Below, one piece after another: positions 6,002 through 12,149 of a stretch of DNA of 22,400 nucleotides. The notes beneath the pieces are model-generated. The model was not told the origin of the DNA. It made no database searches and saw only the letters and a program-made list of their open reading frames with translations. Source of the DNA: JBIYSM02 sp044759095 (GTDB lineage: Bacteria > Bacillota > Bacilli > Brevibacillales > Brevibacillaceae); the NCBI RefSeq assembly GCF_044759095.2, contig NZ_JBIYSM020000054.1, positions 1-22,400 of the forward strand, written 5' to 3'. Numbering within the stretch: the first letter of the stretch is position 1; each line of letters begins with the position of its first letter. The position numbers and the translations under genes are program-made.

Positions 6002-7120
6002 TTGTTTCTGAAAGACTTATCACTCAGGCACTTTCGAAATTATGAAGCGTTGACGCTCTCGTTCGACGGACCGATTCAGCTGTTTATTGGCAATAACGCA
6101 CAAGGTAAAACCAACGCTCTTGAATCCATATACGTCCTTGCCCTGGCAAAATCACATCGCACCGCGCGCGACAAGGAACTGATCGCCTGGGATGCGGACT
6201 ATGCGACAATCCGTAGCGAAGTTGAACGACGCTACGGATCTGTTCGTTTGGAGCTGCAGTTGACCAGCAAGGGGAAGCGGGCCAAGGTAAACGGTATTGA
6301 ACAGCAAAAGCTGAGTGAATACATCGGAGCGTTGAACGTGGTGATGTTTGCGCCGGAGGATCTGGCCATCGTCAAAGGTGCGCCTGCCCAGCGGCGACGT
6401 TTCATCGACATGGAGATCGGCCAGGTATCGCCGACCTACCTGTACTATTTGAGCAATTACAACAAAGTTCTGGCTCAGCGCAATCAACTGTTAAAAGACA
6501 TCGCAATGAAAAAGGCCCACTCACTCGAAATGATTTCAATTTTCAATACCCAATTGGCTGATTTAGCGGTAAAATTGTTACGGAAGCGTTTTGAGTTTAT
6601 TCGGAAGCTGGAAACGTGGGCGAAAGAAATCCACGCTGGCATTACCGACGGCAAGGAAACGCTCTCTTTGCATTATGAAAACACTTCTCCCGTTACCGAA
6701 GAGCATGTGGGCGAACATGCTGTACAACTCATGCTCTCTGCCTACGAAGAGGTGTTTGACCGGGAAAAACTACGGGGCAGTACGTTAATCGGGCCGCACC
6801 GTGACGATTTTTCCCTCAAGGTAAACGGCATGGATGTGCAGACGTTCGGCTCCCAGGGGCAACAGCGGACCAGTGCGCTGTCCTTGAAGCTGGCAGAAAT
6901 TGAACTGATTAAGGAAGAAGTCGGGGAATACCCGATTCTTCTGTTGGATGACGTCTTGTCGGAGCTGGATGAACACCGGCAAACGCTGCTTTTGGAGACC
7001 ATACAGGATCGGGTTCAGACGTTTGTAAGTACAACGGGTGTGGAAGGCTTAAAACATCAGGTACTCCAGCAAGCCTCGCGTTATTATGTACGGGAAGGGA
7101 AAATCTCCTCGGAAAGATAG
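6002..7120 (+). CDS. recF: DNA replication and repair protein RecF
   Basis: This 372-residue SMC/ABC-type ATPase helps load RecA at single-strand gaps with RecO and RecR. Walker A GNNAQGKT is at residues 30-37. The family core KSHRT, the segment FAPEDLAIVKGAPAQRRRFIDMEIGQ, the ABC signature region GSQGQQRTSALSLKLAE, and Walker B ILLLDDVLSELD near residue 313 are all present. The start is TTG (6002) with GAGAGGAGA upstream, 15 bases after yaaA; MFLKDLSLRHFRNY aligns with RecF N-termini. Length is normal. It belongs to the dnaN-to-gyrB cluster. Confidence 0.97.
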   Translation: MFLKDLSLRHFRNYEALTLSFDGPIQLFIGNNAQGKTNALESIYVLALAKSHRTARDKELIAWDADYATIRSEVERRYGSVRLELQLTSKGKRAKVNGIEQQKLSEYIGALNVVMFAPEDLAIVKGAPAQRRRFIDMEIGQVSPTYLYYLSNYNKVLAQRNQLLKDIAMKKAHSLEMISIFNTQLADLAVKLLRKRFEFIRKLETWAKEIHAGITDGKETLSLHYENTSPVTEEHVGEHAVQLMLSAYEEVFDREKLRGSTLIGPHRDDFSLKVNGMDVQTFGSQGQQRTSALSLKLAEIELIKEEVGEYPILLLDDVLSELDEHRQTLLLETIQDRVQTFVSTTGVEGLKHQVLQQASRYYVREGKISSER

Positions 7121-7132
7121 GGTGAACCAAGC

Positions 7133-7426
7133 ATGTTTATTCACATTGGTGGAGATACTGTTGTGAGCACCAAGGAAGTTATTTCCATTCTGGACCATCA
7201 GTCAGTGAAGTCATCCAAAATCAATAAAAAATTTATTGAAGATGAAAAACGGCTGAAGAAGGTCGTGGAGAACAGTGCGGAAGAAACGAAATCGTACGTG
7301 ATCACCAAAGATACGATCTATTGTTCACCCATTTCGTCCCTGACATTAAAGCGACGCGCCCAGTTTGTAAACAGCTTGGATCAGTTTCCGTTCGTACAAG
7401 CTGAAGTGGAGGAGTTGACAGAGTAG
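7133..7426 (+). CDS. remB: RemB-like extracellular matrix regulator (YaaB, DUF370)
   Basis: This 97-residue protein begins MFIHIGGDTVVSTKEVISILD and has the YYSP-like segment IYCSPISSLTLKRRAQF, matching YaaB/RemB, which lies between recF and gyrB in Bacillus subtilis. RemB has been described as a regulator of matrix genes alongside the DNA-binding protein RemA; its mechanism is less clear. The C-terminal tail (about 83-97) is longer than in the roughly 81-residue B. subtilis protein. AGGGTGA precedes the ATG at 7133. Its TAG stop overlaps the gyrB GTG by one base (TAGTG), so the two are probably translationally coupled. Confidence 0.9.
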   Translation: MFIHIGGDTVVSTKEVISILDHQSVKSSKINKKFIEDEKRLKKVVENSAEETKSYVITKDTIYCSPISSLTLKRRAQFVNSLDQFPFVQAEVEELTE

Positions 7427-9351
7427 TGGATCAAGTAACGACCAAGGATCAGGCCTATGATGCCAGTCAGATACAGGTGCTGGAAGGATTGGAAGCGGTA
7501 CGGAAACGTCCCGGTATGTATATCGGATCGACCAGCAGCCGCGGACTGCACCATTTGGTGTGGGAAATTGTCGACAATGCCATCGACGAAGCGCTTGCGG
7601 GATATTGCGATGAAATTCTCGTAGAGATTCACCCGGACAACTCTGTGTCTGTAACGGACAACGGTCGGGGAATTCCTACAGGCATCCACGAAAAAACCGG
7701 AAAATCGACTGTGGAAACCGTATTGACCGTGCTGCACGCCGGCGGTAAATTCGGCGGCGGCGGATACAAGGTATCCGGAGGTCTGCACGGCGTGGGAAGC
7801 TCCGTCGTGAATGCGCTGTCCGAGTGGATGGAAGTAGAGGTAAAGCAGAACGGCAAGGTTCATTTCATGCGTTTTCACCTTGGGGTACCAGAGGCTGATT
7901 TGGCTGTAGTGGGGGAAACGGAAGAGACCGGAACCAAGGTAACGTTCAAACCGGACCCGACTATTTTTACCGAAACGACTGTTTTTGAATATGAAGTATT
8001 GCAAAAGCGGATCCGCGAGTTGGCTTTCCTGAACAAAGGCCTACGGATCGTCCTGAAAGATTCGCGCCCTGATCAAGAAAAGACGGAAGAGTTTTATTAT
8101 GAGGGCGGTATTATTCAATTCGTTGAGTACCTCAACAAGAACCGTGAAAAGCTGCACGAGGAAGTCATCTACTGCGAAGGGGAAAAAGATGGACTGCACG
8201 TGGAAGTGGCGCTGCAGTACAACGACAGCTATGTCAGCAACATCTACTCCTTCGCCAACAACATTAACACCCATGAGGGCGGTACGCACGAGTCCGGCTT
8301 CAAGACGGCTCTCACCCGCGTCATCAACGATTATGCCCGCAAATTTAATTTCTTGAAGGAAAAGGATCCCAATCTCTCCGGCGATGATGTGCGGGAAGGA
8401 ATGACCGCGATCATTTCTGTAAAAATTCCGGAGCCGCAGTTTGAAGGGCAGACGAAAACCAAACTGGGCAACTCGGAAGCGCGCAGCGTGACGGAGTCCA
8501 TCTTCGGCGATCGTTTTCACACCTTTATGGAAGAGAACCCGGCCGTAGCCAAGAAAGTCGTGGAGAAAGCGCTCATGGCGGCACGGGCGCGGGAAGCGGC
8601 ACGAAAAGCACGGGAATTGACACGCCGGAAGAACGCGCTGGAAGTAAGCGCTCTGCCGGGTAAACTGGCAGATTGTTCGTCAAAGGATGCGTCCGAAAGC
8701 GAACTGTTTATCGTAGAGGGTGACTCTGCAGGCGGCTCGGCCAAACTGGGACGTGACCGTCACTTCCAGGCCATCCTGCCGCTGCGGGGTAAGGTCTTGA
8801 ATGTGGAGAAGTCCCGTCTCGATAAAATTCTCGCCAACAACGAGATTCGCGCCATCATTACCGCCTTGGGAACAGGGATCGGCGAAGATTTCGACATTTC
8901 CAAAGCGCGCTATCACAAAATTGTGATCATGACGGACGCCGACGTAGACGGCTCCCACATCCGGACGCTGCTTCTGACCTTCTTCTACCGGTACATGCGG
9001 CCACTCATCGAAAATGGTTACATCTATATTGCACAGCCTCCGCTCTACAGCATCAAGCAAGGCAAACAAATCTACTACGCTTATAGCGACCAGCAGCGGG
9101 ACAAAATTCTGGCCGAGCTGAAGAGCACACCGAAGCCGGCCATCCAGCGTTACAAAGGATTGGGTGAAATGAACGCAGAACAACTGTGGGAAACCACCAT
9201 GGATCCTGAAGTTCGCACCCTGCTGCAAGTCAGCCTGGAAGACGCGATGGATGCCGACATGGTATTCGAGACGCTGATGGGCGACGAGGTCGAACCGCGC
9301 CGCGAGTTTATCGAGCAGTACTCGAAACACGTAAGAGACTTGGATATTTAG
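7426..9351 (+). CDS. gyrB: DNA gyrase subunit B
   Basis: This 641-residue ATPase subunit of gyrase drives negative supercoiling with GyrA. The GHKL ATPase domain carries EIVDNAIDEA (general-base Glu at 47), the DNGRGIP loop and the GGLHGVG ATP-lid. The transducer domain follows. The TOPRIM domain has EGDSAGGSAKLGRDR, PLRGK and the acidic DADVDG, and the C-terminus has the GyrB tail region (QRYKGLGEMNAEQLWETTMDP). The start is GTG (7426) with GGAGGAG upstream, overlapping the remB stop by one base. A strong terminator follows. gyrA, the usual next gene in Bacillus, is about 8.9 kb away. Confidence 0.98.
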   Translation: MDQVTTKDQAYDASQIQVLEGLEAVRKRPGMYIGSTSSRGLHHLVWEIVDNAIDEALAGYCDEILVEIHPDNSVSVTDNGRGIPTGIHEKTGKSTVETVLTVLHAGGKFGGGGYKVSGGLHGVGSSVVNALSEWMEVEVKQNGKVHFMRFHLGVPEADLAVVGETEETGTKVTFKPDPTIFTETTVFEYEVLQKRIRELAFLNKGLRIVLKDSRPDQEKTEEFYYEGGIIQFVEYLNKNREKLHEEVIYCEGEKDGLHVEVALQYNDSYVSNIYSFANNINTHEGGTHESGFKTALTRVINDYARKFNFLKEKDPNLSGDDVREGMTAIISVKIPEPQFEGQTKTKLGNSEARSVTESIFGDRFHTFMEENPAVAKKVVEKALMAARAREAARKARELTRRKNALEVSALPGKLADCSSKDASESELFIVEGDSAGGSAKLGRDRHFQAILPLRGKVLNVEKSRLDKILANNEIRAIITALGTGIGEDFDISKARYHKIVIMTDADVDGSHIRTLLLTFFYRYMRPLIENGYIYIAQPPLYSIKQGKQIYYAYSDQQRDKILAELKSTPKPAIQRYKGLGEMNAEQLWETTMDPEVRTLLQVSLEDAMDADMVFETLMGDEVEPRREFIEQYSKHVRDLDI

Positions 9352-9380
9352 CTGTGATTTTTCAAATATAACCGGACAGG

Positions 9381-9415
9381 AACTTACCCCGACTTTTTGT
9401 CGGGGTAAGTTTTTT
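9381..9415 (+). terminator. Strong rho-independent terminator after gyrB
   Basis: A 13-bp stem (9381-9393 with 9399-9411) with a five-T loop is followed by a T run to 9415. It ends the dnaN-to-gyrB transcription cluster about 30 bases after the gyrB stop. Confidence 0.92.
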
Positions 9416-9522
9416 GAAAAACATCTTCTTCAGAGGCTAGCATGAGTACCCATGGAGATTATATGCATACAGAATTACAGCACCCTATCCAATGTCACCA
9501 TGATCAGGAAGGGGAAGTTACG

Positions 9523-10407
9523 ATGATTCGCAGAGTTCCTCGATTAAGCGCAAGTGTTCTGTTGTGCTGCTTCTTTTTCCTGCTCCTGTTCGCGCAAACA
9601 GGAGCAGGAGCAAATCCGCAGGAGTATCAGGTTGGACAAAAGCTGAGCGTTCCGGGGCTGCAGCTTCCGGAGGATACGTATATCCTCCATGTGCAAAATG
9701 CTGATGTCACAGGGGATGGGACGGAAGACACCGTCATTCTGGTCGGTCAACCGCAAAAAGATAATCCGTCTTTTTACAAAATGGTGAACGTGGTCGTGCG
9801 GAACGGAAAAACCGGAGCTTTTTCCGCCTTGTCACCAATGCAGGTGAAAGATTACTTGCAAGGGTATGAGCCGACCATGTTTCTCGGCGATTTCACCGGC
9901 GACAAGCTGAAAGATGTGATGGTTACCGTGGCAACAGGCGGCAGCGGGGCTACTTCCAATCACTTGATTGCCAGCTGGAAAAACAACAAGCCTGTCGTGA
10001 TCTTTGGCGAAAACGAAAACATGGGACTGAAGATCAAGGGAAGGTATCTGGATGGATTTAAAGCGGAGCTGCACAGCGAGGTTTTGAAAAAAACATTTAT
10101 CGTAGACCTAAGTGGGTTAAAAAAGCTGTACATCGATGCCAATGTCTATGCCCCCGACGGGAAATACATCTACCAAGATCCTTCTCCGGGACCCATCAAC
10201 ATTTTTTCCGATCCCTATTATTCCTTGGTGCCTGTTGAAGCGGACAACGACGGGGTTTACGATTTGCAGGGCAAGCAAAATGTTTGGGGGCCGATTCACA
10301 TCATAACGGTAACCGATGTAAGTTCAACCTGGAAATACAAAGACAAAAAGTGGACACCAATCGATGCGAACTATACGTTGACCTATAACATCATGAACAA
10401 CAACTGA
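9523..10407 (+). CDS. Secreted FG-GAP/VCBS-like repeat protein, function unknown
   Basis: This 294-residue protein has a signal peptide (basic MIRRVPRL, hydrophobic stretch about 9-24, likely cut after AGA near 30). Two Asp/Gly-rich motifs, NADVTGDGTEDTVILVG (about 60-75) and LGDFTGDKLKDVMVTVATGG (about 121-140), resemble the calcium-binding loops of FG-GAP/VCBS beta-propeller repeats. The C-terminal half is beta-rich without a motif I know. I do not assign a function. The start ATG at 9523 has GGAAGGGGA upstream; an in-frame ATG at 9442 would add 27 residues before the signal peptide and has no ribosome binding site. TTGAAA (9414-9419) with TAGCAT (9438-9443) is a weak promoter candidate. 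It is first in the block between gyrB and gyrA. Confidence 0.75.
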   Translation: MIRRVPRLSASVLLCCFFFLLLFAQTGAGANPQEYQVGQKLSVPGLQLPEDTYILHVQNADVTGDGTEDTVILVGQPQKDNPSFYKMVNVVVRNGKTGAFSALSPMQVKDYLQGYEPTMFLGDFTGDKLKDVMVTVATGGSGATSNHLIASWKNNKPVVIFGENENMGLKIKGRYLDGFKAELHSEVLKKTFIVDLSGLKKLYIDANVYAPDGKYIYQDPSPGPINIFSDPYYSLVPVEADNDGVYDLQGKQNVWGPIHIITVTDVSSTWKYKDKKWTPIDANYTLTYNIMNNN

Positions 10408-10442
10408 ATATGCCCGGGATTTCTCCCAGATCATATTGTAGA

Positions 10443-10475
10443 GAAAACCTCGTTTTATGAACGTGGTTTTCGTTT
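10443..10475 (+). terminator. Possible terminator after the FG-GAP-like gene
   Basis: An imperfect 12-bp hairpin (10443-10454 with 10460-10471, one internal mismatch, loop TTATG) lies 36 bases after the stop. Only GTTTG follows, so as a terminator it is weak. Confidence 0.45.
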
Positions 10476-10539
10476 GTCCCAAGCCACTCGTATAAGGTGA
10501 ATTCCCGCAAATATTACAGCATCAAGAGGAAGCCTCATC

Positions 10540-10767
10540 TTGGTTTATTACAAGCTGTTGAATCGTTTTTTGCATAAGTATGTAGCAGGTGGCGGCAGCT
10601 TTTATGAGGTTTTGGGAGTATGGGATTCTTATCAGTCAATCTCCTACGAGTTCACGATGGATACGACCAGTAAAACACTGGAATTTCTTGCATACACCGA
10701 AAGATTGCCGATCGGAAGCAAATCACCCAAAATAAACGAACATATCGCAAATATAGTAGGTTTATGA
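10540..10767 (+). CDS. Small hypothetical protein, possibly a decayed gene
   Basis: This 75-residue ORF starts TTG (10540), with AAGAGGA nine bases upstream. The product (beginning MVYYKLLNRFLHKY, with LEFLAYTERLPIG and ending NEHIANIVGL) matches no family I recognise. It has no signal peptide or obvious membrane segment. Right after its stop, another frame encodes a protein-like stretch (10760-10825, including ESWADISVSETF) and then a third frame continues from 10818, so it may be the 5' part of a frameshifted gene. A good terminator at 10860-10893 follows. It may be real, a remnant or chance. Confidence 0.3.
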   Translation: MVYYKLLNRFLHKYVAGGGSFYEVLGVWDSYQSISYEFTMDTTSKTLEFLAYTERLPIGSKSPKINEHIANIVGL

Positions 10768-10859
10768 ATCAGAAAATATCGAATCATGGGCAGATATTTC
10801 AGTCTCCGAGACCTTTCGGACATGGTAAAGACTGTTCCGTCGTGTTCATCTTCAACCAG

Positions 10860-10893
10860 AAAAGCTTGTCCTCTGCGGGGCAAGCTTTTTTTT
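10860..10893 (+). terminator. Rho-independent terminator
   Basis: A stem of about 12 bp (10860-10871 with 10877-10889, including one wobble and a small asymmetry) is followed by eight T. It probably ends transcription from the small ORF at 10540 or from the FG-GAP-like gene. Confidence 0.8.
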
Positions 10894-10901
10894 ATCGTGT
10901 A

Positions 10902-11021
10902 GGAAAGTTTAAGGGCTTCACCGTGTGAAAGCGTCCTGAAATAAACTTTCCGAAACGCATAAAAAGTTTCCTCTAACGAAGAACCAGCTTCTTCGAGAGG
11001 GCTTCAATCGAAGCTTTTTTT
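10902..11021 (+). promoter_or_regulatory. Structured RNA-like element ending in a terminator (candidate leader or small RNA)
   Basis: A 10-bp perfect stem (10902-10911 with 10942-10951) encloses an inner helix (10912-10914 with 10935-10937, and 10915-10921 with 10925-10932, one bulged A). A 5-bp hairpin (10952-10956 with 10966-10970) follows. A two-part hairpin (10970-10974 with 10996-11000 and 10977-10983 with 10989-10995) comes next. Last is a terminator (11001-11005 with 11010-11014) with seven T. AGCTTC (10986-10991) could instead pair with GAAGCT (11010-11015), breaking both the last hairpin and the terminator. It precedes an EamA transporter gene by 90 bases. I recognise no known riboswitch consensus. 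Confidence 0.5.
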
Positions 11022-11041
11022 ATTTCAATTACGAAGCAAGA

Positions 11042-11071
11042 TTCCGAATGAAAACCTAGAATCTCTATGAT
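11042..11071 (+). promoter_or_regulatory. Possible promoter of the EamA transporter gene
   Basis: TATGAT (11066-11071) matches five of six -10 positions. TTCCGA (11042-11047) at an 18-base spacer is a poor -35. If active, the gene is transcribed independently of the structured element upstream. Confidence 0.35.
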
Positions 11072-11110
11072 AAAAAAAGAACAGGTCATAAGAGAAGGAG
11101 ATTGTTACCG

Positions 11111-12007
11111 ATGCAGATAAAAGAGATCGGAGCATTGTTTGGGCTGGCTGCTTTATGGGGGGCATCCTTCCTGTTCATACGGATTGCCTCCCCTGTACTA
11201 GGTCCATTTCTTACCATACAAGGTCGCGTAACCATTGCGGCAATTGCCTTGCTGCTTTACATCTGGTTTACGAGTCGATCCACCGATTTTACACAACGGT
11301 GGAAACAATACCTGATAATCGGGGCGTTAAATGCAGCGGTTCCGTTTACGCTGATTGCGATAGCGGCCCTGCATTTGAATGCCTCGTTGATGGCGATTCT
11401 TAACTCCATGACTCCTTTGTTTTCAGCACTTGTTGCCTGGCTGTGGATCAAAGAAGAGGTAACCGCAAAGAAATGGCTGGGCATACTCACAGGCATGATC
11501 GGAGTCGTGATCCTGGTTGGATGGAGTCCCCTGCCCTTCACCATCGACGTTGTGATCTCCATCGCCCTCTCGATTCTCTCAACCGTTTGCTATGGTTTTG
11601 CAGGGGTGTATGCGAAAAAGGCATTCGCCGGGGCGCCCCCGCTTTCGTTGGCAGTGGGACAGCAACTGGGGGCCTCGGTGCTTTTATTACCGCTTACGCT
11701 TATGAATCTTCCAAATGAAACAGCATCAATTTCCTCTGTCGTGATCTTTTCGGTACTGGGACTGTCTGTTTTTTGCACGGCAATCGCCTATCTCCTGTAC
11801 TTCTATTTGATTGAGCGTGTAGGACCGACGAAAACCCTAAGTGTCACCTTCCTCATACCGTTGTTCGGAATGATTTGGGGAGTCATTTTCCTGAAAGAAA
11901 CGATAACAGTCGGCATGATTGCAGGACTTTCGGTCATCTTGAGCAGTATTTTCATGATCTCGGATATTCCTCTGAAATCAGTAAGAAAAGTGAACAGGAC
12001 CGGCTGA
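11111..12007 (+). CDS. EamA/DMT-superfamily transporter (substrate unknown)
   Basis: This 298-residue integral membrane protein has about ten hydrophobic segments in two homologous EamA halves, each near 140 residues. The first half starts with ALWGASFLFIRIASP, a typical EamA opening, and includes LHLNASLMAILNSMTPLFSALVAWLWIKEEVTAKKWLGI; the second has the matching FLIPLFGMIWGVIFLKETITVGMIAGLSVILSS. The family exports amino acids, metabolites or drugs, and the substrate cannot be read from sequence. I chose the ATG at 11111, with GAAGGAG ten bases upstream; the TTG at 11102 is too close to that site. Its stop lies inside the terminator hairpin. A structured leader-like element lies upstream and may regulate it. 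Confidence 0.88.
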   Translation: MQIKEIGALFGLAALWGASFLFIRIASPVLGPFLTIQGRVTIAAIALLLYIWFTSRSTDFTQRWKQYLIIGALNAAVPFTLIAIAALHLNASLMAILNSMTPLFSALVAWLWIKEEVTAKKWLGILTGMIGVVILVGWSPLPFTIDVVISIALSILSTVCYGFAGVYAKKAFAGAPPLSLAVGQQLGASVLLLPLTLMNLPNETASISSVVIFSVLGLSVFCTAIAYLLYFYLIERVGPTKTLSVTFLIPLFGMIWGVIFLKETITVGMIAGLSVILSSIFMISDIPLKSVRKVNRTG

Positions 12008-12036
12008 CGGATTGACGTTGGCCGGTCTGTTTTTTT
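11998..12036 (+). terminator. Terminator after the EamA gene
   Basis: A 7-bp GC-rich stem (11998-12004 with 12021-12027), extended inside by 12007-12009 with 12016-12018, is followed by TGTTTTTTT. The transporter stop (12005-12007) lies in the hairpin. Confidence 0.88.
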
Positions 12037-12149
12037 GTAGTGCTTTTTTCCTGATTTTATAAAAATATACAAAAAATACAAAAAAACGCAACGGACGTCT
12101 ACTAGAATAGGGGCAAGGACTACATCAACCAAATAGAGGGAGTGATGAT

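Larger units (their letters stand above)
10768..11110. other. 343-base gap: terminator, structured element and transporter leader
   Basis: No convincing whole gene lies here. The stretch holds possible frameshifted coding remains (10768 to about 10860), a terminator (10860-10893), a chain of hairpins ending in a second terminator (10902-11021), a possible promoter near 11042-11071 and the transporter ribosome binding site (GAAGGAG, about 11095-11101). Confidence 0.7.

Noticed and set aside
9442..9522. Earlier ATG start for the FG-GAP-like protein
   Set aside because: It lacks a ribosome binding site and would put 27 His/Gln-rich residues before a clear signal peptide; the ATG at 9523 has both.
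10408..11110. Insertion sequence or MITE remnant
   Set aside because: Inverted repeats are present but they look like terminators or RNA stems; no transposase motif, target duplication or matching terminal repeats were seen.
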